DNA of 64,000 nt from Candidula unifasciata. Its lineage: Eukaryota; Mollusca; Gastropoda; Stylommatophora; Geomitridae. A program made the translations under genes and the position numbers. The stretch is taken from contig CAJHNH020001154.1 in the NCBI GenBank assembly GCA_905116865.2, positions 62,001 through 126,000 of the forward strand. The letters run 5' to 3'. Shown here piece by piece: positions 27,301-42,300 of the stretch (positions are counted from its first letter, which is position 1; each line of letters begins with the position of its first letter). Under the pieces are notes generated by a model. The model was not told the DNA's origin. It saw nothing but the letters and a program-made list of their open reading frames with translations, and ran no database searches.

Positions 27301-30300
27301 ACATTACCCCACAAACTGCAGCTGACATTACCCCACACACTGCAGCTGACATTACCCCACACAATGCAGCTGACATTACCCCACACACTGCAGCTGACAT
27401 TACCCCACACACTGCAGCTGACATTACCTCACACACTGCAGCTGACATTACATCACACACTGCAGCTGACATTACATCACACACTGCAGCTGACATTACC
27501 CCCACAAACTGCAGCTGACATTACACCACACACTGCAGCTGACATTACCTCACACACTCCAGCTGACATTACCCCACAAACTGCAGCTGACATTACCCCA
27601 CACACTGCAGCTGACATTACCCCACAAACTGCAGCTTACATTACCCCACACACTGCAGCTGACATTACCCCACACACTGCAGCTGAAATTACCCCACACA
27701 ATGCAGCTGACATTACCCCACATACTGCAGCTGAAATTACCCCACACACTGCAGCTGACATTACCCCACAAACTGCAGCTGACATTACCCCACACACTGC
27801 AGCTGACATTACCCCACACACTGCAGCTGAAATTACACCACACACTGCAGCTGACATTACCCCACAAACTGCAGCTGACATTACCCCACACAATGCAGCT
27901 GACATTACCCCACACACTGCAGCTGACATTACCCCACACAATGCAGCTGACATTACCCCACAAACTGCAGCTGACATTACCCCACACACTGCAGCTGACA
28001 TTACCCCACAAACTGCAGCTGACATTACCCCACACACTGCAGCTGACATTACCCCACACACTGCAGCTGACATTACACCACACACTGCAGCTGACATTAC
28101 CCCACAAACTGCAGCTGACATTACCCCACACACTGCAGCTGACATTACCCCACACAATGCAGCTGACATTACCCCACACACTGCAGCTGACATTACCCCA
28201 CACACTGCAGCTGAAATTACCCCACAAACTGCAGCTTACATTACCCCACACACTGCAGCTTACATTACCCCACACACTGCAGCTTACATTACACCACACA
28301 CTGCAGCTGACATTACACCACACACTGCAGCTGACATTACCCCACACACTGCAGCTGACATTACCCCACACACTGCAGCTGACATTACCCCACACACTGC
28401 AGCTGACATTACCCCACACACTGCAGCTGACATTACCCCACACACTGCAGCTGACATTACCTCACACACTGCAGCTGACATTACCCCACACACTGCAGCT
28501 GACATTACCCCACAAACTGCAGCTGACATTACCCCACACACTGCAGCTGACATTACCCCACACACTGCAGCTTACATTACCCCACAAACTGCAGCTGACA
28601 TTACCTCACACACTGCAGCTGACATTACCCCACACACTGCAGCTTACATTACCTCACACACTGCAGCTGAAATTACCCCACGCACTGCCGCTTACATTAC
28701 CCCACACACAGCAGCTGACATTACCCCACACACTGCAGCTGACCTTACCCCACACACTGCAGCTGACATTACCCCACAAACTGCAGCTTACATTACCCCA
28801 CACACTGCCGCTTACATTACCCCACACACTGCCACAACTATATGTGATGCTCTATCCATCTGATGATTTGCACTGTGAGGAAAGTAGTCAGCAGCAAGAT
28901 CAACCATCCTTAATGGCTTCCTATAACATGCTTGAAAGGCATTCCTATTCTTTGCTTTTCTAAGGATCAAGGTCTTTAATTCACCCTTATTCTGTTCTAA
29001 ATGGCCAAGCCCTCCTTGTATTTATCTCTGAATCTCCCTTTCACCTGGTGTCCCATGTGTGTGGTACTTGTCCCATGTGTGTGGTAGCTGTCCCATGTGT
29101 GTGGTAGCTGTCCCATGTGTGTGGCAGTTGTCCCATGTGTGTGGTAGTTGTCACATGTAGGTGGTAGTTGTCACATGTAGGTGGTAGTTGTCGTATGTGT
29201 GTGGTAGTTGACCCATGTGTGTGGTAGGTGTCCCATGTGTGTGGTAGTTGTCCCATGTGTGTGGTAGTTGTCCCATGTGTGTGGTAGTTGTCCTATGTGT
29301 GTGATAGCTGTCCCATGTGGGTGGTAGTTGTCCCATTTGTGTGGTAGTTGTCCCATGTGTGTGGTAGTTGTCCCATGTGTGTGGTAGTTGCCCCATGTGT
29401 GTGGTAGTTGTCCCATGTGTGTAGTAGTTGTCCCATGTGGGTGGTAGTTGACCATGTGTGTGATAGTTGCCCCATGTGTGTGGTAGTTGCCCCATGTGTG
29501 TGGTAGTTGTCCTATGTGTGTGATAGTTGTCCAATGTGGGTGGTAGTTGTCCCATGTGTGTGGTACTTGTCCCATGTGTGTGGTAGTTGTCCCATGTGTG
29601 TGGTAGTTGTCCCATGTGTGTGGTAGTTGCCCCATGTGTGTGGTAGTTGTCCCATGTGTGTGGTAGTTGCCGCATGTGTGTGGTAGTTGCCCCATCTGTG
29701 TGGTAGTAGTCACAAGATTTCAAGTCTGTCTCTGCCCGTAACAAGCCAGAGCACTCTCACCTAGCCCACATTGGTTCTTCCAAATGTCTGAGATAAATGT
29801 CTTTTTTCTGTGACTGCACCTTTTCAAAAGGACAAAAACTGATGCTCAAGACCCAGAACTAGGGTCAGTCACTACACACTGAGGAGTACTGGCTGGGCCT
29901 GTCCAACATGCACACTACACACTGAGGAGTACTGGCTGGGCCTGTCCAACATGCACACTGAGGAGTACTGGCTGGGCCTGTCCAACATGCACACTGAGGA
30001 GTACTGACTGGGCCTGTCCAACATGCACACTGAGGAGTACTGACTGGGCCTGTCCAACATGCACACTACACACTGAGGAGTACTGACTGGGCCTGTCCAA
30101 CATGCACACTACACACTGAGGAGTACTGACTGGACCTGTCCAACATGCACACTGAGGAGTACTGACTGGGCCTGTCCAACATACACACTACACACTGAGG
30201 AGTACTGACTGGGCCTGTCCAACATACACACTACACACTGAGGAGTACTGACTGGGCCTGTCCAACATACACACTGAGGAGTACTGGCTGGGCCTGTCCA

Positions 30301-33300
30301 ACATGCACACTGAGGAGTACTGACTGGGCCTGTCCAACATGCACACTGAGGAGTACTGACTGGACCTGTCCAACATGCACACTGAGGAGTACTGACTGGA
30401 CCTGTCCAACATGCACACTGAGGAGTACTGGCTGGACCTGTCCAACATGCACACTGAGGAGTACTGACTGGACCTGTCCAACATGCACACTGAGGAGTAC
30501 TGACTGAACCTGTCCAACATGCACACTACACACTGAGGAGTACTGACTGGACCTGTCCAACATGCACACTGAGGAGTACTGACTGGGCCTGTCCAACATA
30601 CACACTGAGGAGTACTGACTGGGCCTGTCCAACATGCACACTGAGGAGTACTGACTGGACCTGTCCAACATGCACACTGAGGAGTACTGACTGGACCTGT
30701 CCAACATGCACACTGAGGAGTACTGACTGGACCTGTCCAACATACACACTGAGGAGTACTGGCTGGGCCTGTCCAACATGCACACTGAGGAGTACTGGCT
30801 GGGCCTGTCCAACATGCACACTACACACTGAGGAGTACTGACTGGGCCTGTCCAACATGCACACTGAGGAGTACTGGCTGGGCCTGTCCAACATGCACAC
30901 TACACACTGAGGAGTACTGACTGGACCTGTCCAACATGCACACTGAGGAGTACTGGCTGGGCCTGTCCAACATGCACACTACACACTGAGGAGTACTGAC
31001 TGGGCCTGTCCAACATGCACACTGAGGAGTACTGACTGGGCCTGTCCAACATGCACACTACACACTGAGGAGTACTGGCTGGGCCTGTCCAACATACACA
31101 CTGAGGAGTACTGACTGGGCCTGTCCAACATGCACACTGAGGAGTACTGACTGGGCCTGTCCAACATACACACTACACACTGAGGAGTACTGGCTGGGCC
31201 TGTCCAACATGCACACTGAGGAGTACTGGCTGGGCCTGTCCAACATGCACACTACACACTGAGGAGTACTGACTGGACCTGTCCAACATGCACACTGAGG
31301 AGTACTGACTGGGCCTGTCCAACATGCACACTGAGGAGTACTGGCTGGGCCTGTCCAACATGCACACTGAGGAGTACTGGCTGGGCCTGTCCAACATACA
31401 CACTGAGGAGTACTGACTGGACCTGTCCAACATGCACACTACACACTGAGGAGTACTGACTGGACCTGTCCAACATGCACACTACACACTGAGGAGTACT
31501 GACTGGACCTGTCCAACATGCACACTACACACTGAGGAGTACTGACTGGACCTGTCCAACATGCACACTACACACTGAGGAATACTGACTGGACCTGTCC
31601 AACATGCACACTACACACTGAGGAGTACTGACTGGACCTGTCCAACATGCACACTGAGGAGTACTGACTGGGCCTGTCCAACATACACACTGAGGAGTAC
31701 TGACTGGGCCTGTCCAACATGCACACTGAGGAGTACTGACTGGGCCTGTCCAACATGCACACTGAGGAGTACTGACTGGGCCTGTCCAACATGCACACTG
31801 AGGAGTACTGACTGGACCTGTCCAACATGCACACTGAGGAGTACTGGCTGGGCCTGTCCAACATACACACTACACACTGAGGAGTACTGACTGGGCCTGT
31901 CCAACATGCACACTACACACTGAGGAGTACTGACTGGACCTGTCCAACATGCACACTGAGGAGTACTGACTGGACCTGTCCAACATGCACACTACACACT
32001 GAGGAGTACTGACTGGACCTGTCCAACATGCACACTACACACTGAGGAGTACTGACTGGACCTGTCCAACATGCACACTACACACTGAGGAGTACTGACT
32101 GGACCTGTCCAACATGCACACTACACACTGAGGAGTACTGACTGGACCTGTCCAACATGCACACTACACACTGAGGAGTACTGACTGGACCTGTCCAACA
32201 TGCACACTACACACTGAGGAGTACTGACTGGACCTGTCCAACATGCACACTGAGGAGTACTGACTGGACCTGTCCAACATGCACACTACACACTGAGGAG
32301 TACTGACTGGACCTGTCCAACATGCACACTACACACTGAGGAGTACTGACTGGACCTGTCCAACATGCACACTACACACTGAGGAGTACTGACTGGACCT
32401 GTCCAACATGCACACTGAGGAGTACTGACTGGACCTGTCCAACATGCACACTACACACTGAGGAGTACTGACTGGACCTGTCCAACATGCACACTGGGGA
32501 GGACTGGCTGGGCCTGTCCAACATGCACACTACACACTGAGGAGTACTGACTGGGCCTGTCCAACATGCACACTACACACTGAGGAGAACTGGCTGGGCC
32601 TGTCCAACATGCACACTACACACTGAGGAGTACTGGCTGGGCCTGTCCAACATGCACACTACACACTGAGGAGTACTGGCTGGGCCTGTCCAACATGCAC
32701 ACTGAGGAGTACTGACTGGACCTGTCCAACATGCACACTGAGGAGTACTGACTGGACCTGTCCAACATACACACTACACACTGAGGAGTACTGACTGGAC
32801 CTGTCCAACATGCACACTACACACTGAGGAGTACTGACTGGACCTGTCCAACATGCACACTGAGGAGTACTGGCTGGACCTGTCCAACATACACACTACA
32901 CACTGAGGAGTACTGACTGGACCTGTCCAACATGCACACTACACACTGAGGAGTACTGGCTGGACCTGTCCAACATGCACACTGAGGAGTACTGACTGGG
33001 CCTGTCCAACATGCACACTACACACTGAGGAGTACTGGCTGGACCTGTCCAACATGCACACTGAGGAGTACTGACTGGGCCTGTCCAACATGCACACTGA
33101 GGAGTACTGGCTGGACCTGTCCAACATGCACACTACACACTGAGGAGTACTGGCTGGGCCTGTCCAACATGCACACTACACACTGAGGAGTACTGGCTGG
33201 GCCTGTCCAACATGCACACTGAGGAGTACTGGCTGGGCCTGTCCAACATGCACACTGAGGAGTACTGGCTGGGCCTGTCCAACATGCACACTGAGGAGTA

Positions 33301-36300
33301 CTGACTGGGCCTGTCCAACATGCACACTGAGGAGTACTGACTGGGCCTGTCCAACATGCACACTACACACTGAGGAGTACTGACTGGGCCTGTCCAACAT
33401 GCACACTGAGGAGTACTGACTGGGCCTGTCCAACATGCACACTGAGGAGTACTGGCTGGGCCTGTCCAACATGCACACTGAGGAGTACTGACTGGGCCTG
33501 TCCAACATGCACACTGAGGAGTACTGGCTGGACCTGTCCAACATGCACACTACACACTGAGGAGTACTGACTGGGCCTGTCCAACATGCACACTACACAC
33601 TAAGGAGTACTGACTGGGCCTGTCCAACATGCACACTACACACTGAGGAGTACTGACTGGGCCTGTCCAACATGCACACTACACACTGAGGAGTACTGGC
33701 TGGGCCTGTCCAACATGCACACTGAGGAGTACTGGCTGGGCCTGTCCAACATGCACACTGAGGAGTACTGACTGGGCCTGTCCAACATGCACACTGAGGA
33801 GTACTGGCTGGGCCTGTCCAACATGCACACTGAGGAGTACTGACTGGGCCTGTCCAACATGCACACTACACACTGAGGAGTACTGGCTGGGCCTGTCCAA
33901 CATGCACACTACACACTGAGGAGTACTGGCTGGGCCTGTCCAACATACACACTACACACTGAGGAGTACTGACTGGGCCTGTCCAACATGCACACTACAC
34001 ACTGAGGAGTACTGACTGGGCCTGTCCAACATGCACACTGAGGAGTACTGACTGGGCCTGTCCAACATGCACACTGAGGAGTACTGACTGGACCTGTCCA
34101 ACATGCACACTGAGGAGTACTGACTGGACCTGTCCAACATGCACACTGAGGAGTACTGGCTGGACCTGTCCAACATGCACACTGAGGAGTACTGACTGGG
34201 CCTGTCCAACATACACACTGAGGAGTACTGACTGGACCTGTCCAACATGCACACTGAGGAGTACTGACTGGACCTGTCCAACATGCACACTACACACTGA
34301 GGAGTACTGACTGGACCTGTCCAACATGCACACTACACACTGAGGAGTACTGGCTGGGCCTGTCCAACATACACACTGAGGAGTACTGGCTGGGCCTGTC
34401 CAACATGCACACTGAGGAGTACTGACTGGACCTGTCCAACATGCACACTGAGGAGTACTGGCTGGGCCTGTCCAACATACACACTACACACTGAGGAGTA
34501 CTGGCTGGGCCTGTCCAACATGCACACTACACACTGAGGAGTACTGACTGGACCTGTCCAACATGCACACTGAGGAGTACTGACTGGGCCTGTCCAACAT
34601 GCACACTGAGGAGTACTGGCTGGGCCTGTCCAACATGCACACTGAGGAGTACTGGCTGGGCCTGTCCAACATACACACTGAGGAGTACTGACTGAGCCTG
34701 TCCAACATGCACACTGAGGAGTACTGACTGGACCTGTCCAACATGCACACTGAGGAGTACTGACTGGACCTGTCCAACATGCACACTACACACTGAGGAG
34801 TACTGACTGGACCTGTCCAACATGCACACTACACACTGAGGAGTACTGACTGGACCTGTCCAACATGCACACTGAGGAGTACTGACTGGACCTGTCCAAC
34901 ATGCACACTACACACTGAGGAGTACTGACTGGACCTGTCCAACATGCACACTACACACTGAGGAGTACTGGCTGGACCTGTCCAACATGCACACTGAGGA
35001 GTACTGGCTGGGCCTGTCCAACATACACACTGAGGAGTACTGACTGGACCTGTCCAACATGCACACTGAGGAGTACTGACTGGGCCTGTCCAACATGCAC
35101 ACTACACACTGAGGAGTACTGACTGGACCTGTCCAACATGCACACTACACACTGAGGAGTACTGACTGGACCTGTCCAACATGCACACTACACACTGAGG
35201 AGTACTGACTGGACCTGTCCAACATGCACACTACACACTGAGGAGTACTGACTGGACCTGTCCAACATGCACACTACACACTGAGGAGTACTGGCTGGAC
35301 CTGTCCAACATGCACACTGAGGAGTACTGACTGGACCTGTCCAACATGCACACTACACACTGAGGAGTACTGACTGGACCTGTCCAACATGCACACTGGG
35401 AGGACTGGCTGGGCCTGTCCAACATGCACACTACACACTGAGGAGTACTGACTGGGCCTGTCCAACATGCACACTACACACTGAGGAGAACTGGCTGGGC
35501 CTGTCCAACATGCACACTACACACTGAGGAGTACTGGCTGGGCCTGTCCAACATGCACACTACACACTGAGGAGTACTGGCTGGGCCTGTCCAACATGCA
35601 CACTGAGGAGTACTGACTGGACCTGTCCAACATGCACACTGAGGAGTACTGACTGGACCTGTCCAACATACACACTACACACTGAGGAGTACTGACTGGA
35701 CCTGTCCAACATGCACACTACACACTGAGGAGTACTGACTGGACCTGTCCAACATGCACACTGAGGAGTACTGGCTGGACCTGTCCAACATACACACTAC
35801 ACACTGAGGAGTACTGACTGGACCTGTCCAACATGCACACTACACACTGAGGAGTACTGGCTGGACCTGTCCAACATGCACACTGAGGAGTACTGACTGG
35901 GCCTGTCCAACATGCACACTACACACTGAGGAGTACTGGCTGGACCTGTCCAACATGCACACTGAGGAGTACTGACTGGGCCTGTCCAACATGCACACTG
36001 AGGAGTACTGGCTGGACCTGTCCAACATGCACACTACACACTGAGGAGTACTGGCTGGGCCTGTCCAACATGCACACTACACACTGAGGAGTACTGGCTG
36101 GGCCTGTCCAACATGCACACTGAGGAGTACTGGCTGGGCCTGTCCAACATACACACTACACACTGAGGAGTACTGGCTGGGCCTGTCCAACATGCACACT
36201 GAGGAGTACTGACTGGGCCTGTCCAACATGCACACTGAGGAGTACTGACTGGGCCTGTCCAACATGCACACTACACACTGAGGAGTACTGACTGGGCCTG

Positions 36301-39300
36301 TCCAACATGCACACTGAGGAGTACTGACTGGGCCTGTCCAACATGCACACTGAGGAGTACTGGCTGGGCCTGTCCAACATGCACACTGAGGAGTACTGAC
36401 TGGGCCTGTCCAACATGCACACTGAGGAGTACTGGCTGGACCTGTCCAACATGCACACTACACACTGAGGAGTACTGACTGGGCCTGTCCAACATGCACA
36501 CTACACACTGAGGAGTACTGACTGGGCCTGTCCAACATGCACACTACACACTGAGGAGTACTGGCTGGGCCTGTCCAACATGCACACTGAGGAGTACTGG
36601 CTGGGCCTGTCCAACATGCACACTGAGGAGTACTGACTGGGCCTGTCCAACATGCACACTGAGGAGTACTGACTGGGCCTGTCCAACATGCACACTACAC
36701 ACTGAGGAGTACTGACTGGGCCTGTCCAACATGCACACTGAGGAGTACTGACTGGGCCTGTCCAACATACACACTGAGGAGTACTGACTGGGCCTGTCCA
36801 ACATGCACACTGAGGAGTACTGGCTGGACCTGTCCAACATGCACACTGAGGAGTACTGGCTGGACCTGTCCAACATGCACACTGAGGAGTACTGGCTGGA
36901 CCTGTCCAACATGCACACTGAGGAGTACTGACTGGGCCTGTCCAACATGCACACTGAGGAGTACTGGCTGGACCTGTCCAACATGCACACTGAGGAGTAC
37001 TGGCTGGGCCTGTCCAACATGCACACTGAGGAGTACTGGCTGGGCCTGTCCAACATGCACACTGAGGAGTACTGGCTGGGCCTGTCCAACATGCACACTG
37101 AGGAGTACTGGCTGGGCCTGTCCAACATGCACACTGAGGAGTACTGGCTGGGCCTGTCCAACATGCACACTGAGGAGTACTGGCTGGGCCTGTCCAACAT
37201 GCACACTGAGGAGTACTGGCTGGGCCTGTCCAACATGCACACTACACACTGAGGAGTACTGGCTGGGCCTGTCCAACATGCACACTGAGGAGTACTGACT
37301 GGGCCTGTCCAACATGCACACTGAGGAGTACTGACTGGGCCTGTCCAACATGCACACTACACACTGAGGAGTACTGGCTGGACCTGTCCAACATGCACAC
37401 TGAGGAGTACTGGCTGGACCTGTCCAACATGCACACTACACACTGAGGAGTACTGACTGGGCCTGTCCAACATGCACACTGAGGAGTACTGGCTGGGCCT
37501 GTCCAACATGCACACTGAGGAGTACTGGCTGGACCTGTCCAACATGCACACTGAGGAGTACTGGCTGGACCTGTCCAACATGCACACCTGCCAAATGGTC
37601 TAGGGCTAACTCAGTCATGTCAAGACACACAAGTAACATCTCCCCCCCCCCCCCCAACAGTAACCATGACTGTGAACGCAGGTCAACCACAAGATATGGT
37701 TAACACAATACTAGTCATTCTTCCTTCTGCTGCATGTACACATTCACGGCCCTGCTCTGAAAGACTCCTCCTATCACAACTACGTTCTGTGGTTGCTACG
37801 GGCTTGCAGTATCCACACACGCAGATCCACCTTTGTGATTAATGAGACTGTCACTCTGACAACTCACTAGACTTTACAAATGCTGTCGCTATAGAACATC
37901 CAGGCCGATGCGCAATATAGAATCATTCAGACCTCCTGTCTGCGGCCCGCCACATTACCTCGAGCAATCCTTAATATCTCACATCAAGAAAACCAGCATG
38001 CTAGAACCTTACTACTGTGACAACTCCCACAGACAACATGAACACTTGATTCACTCACCCAGTATGACACATAGATGTACAAGTCTAGCCTAGCAACACC
38101 CAGTATGACACATAGATGTACAAGTCTAGCCTAGCAACACCCAGTATGACACATAGATGTACAAGTCTAGCCTAGCAACACCCAGTATGACACATAGATG
38201 TACAAGTCTAGCCTAGCAACACCCAGTATGACACATAGATGTACAAGTCTAGCCTAGCAACACCCAGTATGACACATAGATGTACAAGTCTAGCCTAGCA
38301 ACACCCAGTATGACACATAGATGTACAAGTCTAGCCTAGCAACACCCAGTATGACACATAGATGTACAAGTCTAGCCTAGCAACACCCAGTATGACACAT
38401 AGATGTACAAGTCTAGCCTAGCAACACCCAGACTAGAACCTCTCACTCATGTTAACAGAGCTTTCAGATAACGTCCTACAGTGGCGCATTTAAGAACAGC
38501 ATCGGTTCTCAGGGAATCTTGACCGTGTGTCCTTCCTCTCCGCCATGGTACAGTCAACTGCTCCTCCGACTTTGTAGAGTCAACTGCCTCTAATATCAAT
38601 ACACAGTTTACCATCTTCGCTGTGGTACAGTCAACTGTTCCTCCGACTTTGTGGAGTCAACTGCCTCTTATATCAATACACAGTTGACCATCTCCGCTGT
38701 GGTACAGTCAACTGTTCCTCCGACTTTGTAGAGTCAACTGCCTCTAATATCAATACACAGTTTACCATCTCCGCTGTGGTACAGTCAACTGTTCCTCCGA
38801 CTTTGTAGAGTCAACTGCCTTTAATATCAATACACAGTTGACCATCTCCGCTGTGGTACAGTCAACTGTTCCTCCGACTTTGTGGAGTCAACTGCCTCTA
38901 ATGTCAACACACAGTTGACCATCTCCACGTGAGTTCTCTCAGGCCTCGCATTCAGACTGTGATTTACATTCATTCATGAACTCCACATGGTTTCCTCCGA
39001 TTGCACGGCTATACAGGTCCTTGACCCTGTGACCCCGGGAGAAATGGGTCTGCGGTCCAATTAACATATTAGCCTCTTTAGTTTGAATCTGAACTCCAAG
39101 GAACATATAAGTTGTATATACAAAGGACATAAACCTTTATACATCTATATATTACTCACAACAGGTATACTTAGGAGAAGATTTAAACACTTATAGACTC
39201 AACAGTTTGACCACAGGTACCACATGCAAATCTCTGAACAGATACAAACACAGAAAGTTATGTCCACAGACCACACAGTCTCTACACAAGGTGTCTCTGT

Positions 39301-42300
39301 ACGAGAAATACAGACAAGAGAAACAGTACACACAGTCTCTACACAAGGTGTCTCTGTACGAGAAATACAGACAAGAGAAACAGTACACATATTCTCTATA
39401 CAAGGTGTCTCTGTATGAGAAATACAGACAAGAGAAACAGTACATATTCTCTACACAAGGTGTCTCTGTACGAGAAATATAGACAAGAGAAACAGTACAC
39501 ACATTCTCTACACAAGGTGTCTCTGTACGAGAAATACAGACAAGAGAAACAGTACACACATTCTCTACACAAGGTGTGTCTGTACGAGAAATACAGACAA
39601 GAGAAACAGTACACATTCTCTACACAAGGTGTCTCTGTACGAGAAATATAGACAAGAGAAACAGTACACACATTCTCTACACAAGGTGTCTCTGTATGAG
39701 AAATACAGACAAGAGAAACAGTACACACATTCTCTACACAAGGTGTCTCTGTATGAGAAATACAGACAAGAGAAACAGTACACACATTCTCTATACAAGG
39801 TGTCTCTGTATGAGAAATATAGACAAGAGAAACAGTACACATTCTCTACACAAGGTGTCTCTGTACGAGAAATATAGACAAGAGAAACAGTACACACATT
39901 CTCTACACAAGGTGTCTATGTATGAGAAATACAGACAAGAGAAACAGTACACACATTCTCTACACAAGGTGTGATATGTATGAGAAATATAGACAAGAGA
40001 AACAGTACACACATTCTCTACACAAGGTGTGATATGTATGAGAAATACAGACAAGAGAAACAGTACACACATTCTCTACACAAGGTGTGATATGTATGAG
40101 AAATACAGACAAGAGAAACAGTACACATTCTCTACACAAGGTGTGATATGTATGAGAAATACAGACAAGAGAAACAGTACACACATTCTCTACACAAGGT
40201 GTGATATGTATGAGAAATACAGACAAGAGAAACAGTACACATTCTCTACACAAGGTGTGATATGTATGAGAAATACAGACAAGAGAAACAGTACACATTC
40301 TCTACACAAGGTGTGATATGTATGAGAAATACAGACAAGAGAAACAGTACACACATTCTCTACACAAGGTGTGATATGTATGAGAAATACAGACAAGAGA
40401 AACAGTACACACATTCTCTACACAAGGTGTGATATGTATGAGAAATACAGACAAGAGAAACAGTACACACATTCTCTACACAAGGTGTCTCTGTATGAGA
40501 AATACAGACAAGAGAAACAGTACACACATTCTCTACACAAGGTGTCTCTGTATGAGAAATACAGACAAGAGAAACAGTACACATTCTCTACACAAGGTGT
40601 CTCTGTATGAGAAATACAGACAAGAGAAACAGTACACAAGGTGTCTCTGTATGAGAAATACAGACAAGAGAAACAGTACACATTCTCTACACAAGGTGTC
40701 CTCTGTATGAGAAATACAGACATACACATTCTCTATACAAGGTGTCTCTGTATGAGAAATACAGACAAGAGAAACAGTACACACATTCTCTACACAAGGT
40801 GTCTCTGTATGAGAAATACAGACAAGAGAAACAGTACACATTCTCTACACAAGGTGTCTCTGTATGAGAAATACAGACAAGAGAAACAGTACACACATTC
40901 TCTACACAAGGTGTCTCTGTATGAGAAATACAGACAAGAGAAACAGTACACACATTCTCTACACAAGGTGTGATATGTATGAGAAATATAGACAAGAGAA
41001 ACAGTACACATTCTCTACACAAGGTGTGATATGTATGAGAAATACAGACAAGAGAAACAGTACACATTCTCTACACAAGGTGTCTCTGTATGAGAAATAC
41101 AGACAAGAGAAACAGTACACATTCTCTACACAAGGTGTGATATGTATGAGAAATACAGACAAGAGAAACAGTACACACATTCTCTACACAAGGTGTCTCT
41201 GTATGAGAAATACAGACAAGAGAAACAGTACACATTCTCTACACAAGGTGTCTCTGTATGAGAAATACAGACAAGAGAAACAGTACACACATTCTCTACA
41301 CAAGGTGTCTCTGTATGAGAAATACAGACAAGAGAAACAGTACACATTCTCTACACAAGGTGTGATATGTATGAGAAATACAGACAAGAGAAACAGTACA
41401 CATTCTCTACACAAGGTGTCTCTGTATGAGAAATACAGACAAGAGAAACAGTACACACATTCTCTACACAAGGTGTCTCTGTATGAGAAATACAGACAAG
41501 AGAAACAGTACACACATTCTCTATACAAGGTGTCTCTGTATGAGAAATACAGACAAGAGAAACAGTACACACATTCTCTACACAAGGTGTCTCTGTATGA
41601 GAAATACAGACAAGAGAAACAGTACACACATTCTCTATACAAGGTGTCTCTGTATGAGAAATATAGACAAGAGAAACAGTACACATTCTCTACACAAGGT
41701 GTGATATGTATGAGAAATACAGACAAGAGAAACAGTACACACATTCTCTACACAAGGTGTGATATGTATGAGAAATACAGACAAGAGAAACAGTACACAC
41801 ATTCTCTACACAAGGTGTCTCTGTATGAGAAATACAGACAAGAGAAACAGTACACACATTCTCTACACAAGGTGTGATATGTATGAGAAATACAGACAAG
41901 AGAAACAGTACACATTCTCTACACAAGGTGTGATATGTATGAGAAATACAGACAAGAGAAACAGTACACATTCTCTACACAAGGTGTGATATGTATGAGA
42001 AATATAGACAAGAGAAACAGTACACATTCTCTAGGTGTGATATGTATGAGAAATACAGACAAGAGAAACAGTACACACACAAGGTTCTCTACACAAGGTG
42101 TGATATGTATGAGAAATACAGACAAGAGAAACAGTACACATTCTCTACACAAGGTGTGATATGTATGAGAAATACAGACAAGAGAAACAGTACACATTCT
42201 CTACACAAGGTGTGATATGTATGAGAAATACAGACAAGAGAAACAGTACACATTCTCTACACAAGGTGTGATACGTATGAGAAATACAGACAAGAGAAAC

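Noticed and set aside
27364..28963. Plus-strand ORFs of 499 and 420 codons (TAADITPH and LQLTLPHT repeats), superficially like Thr/Ala-rich structural proteins
   Set aside because: They exist in several frames and both strands because the 24-bp unit is a multiple of 3 and stop-free; they lie inside LEO1 intron e-f, antisense to the gene, with no independent coding signal.
29871..37588. Possible CRISPR array (short regular repeats)
   Set aside because: No unique spacers: the whole unit repeats, period 36/43 without intervening unique sequence, in an animal gene with introns.
39191..42215. Numerous ORFs of [18 protein letters not shown] and [10 protein letters not shown] type
   Set aside because: Overlapping frames of the 55-58 bp array; frame changes with each 2- or 3-base unit length change.
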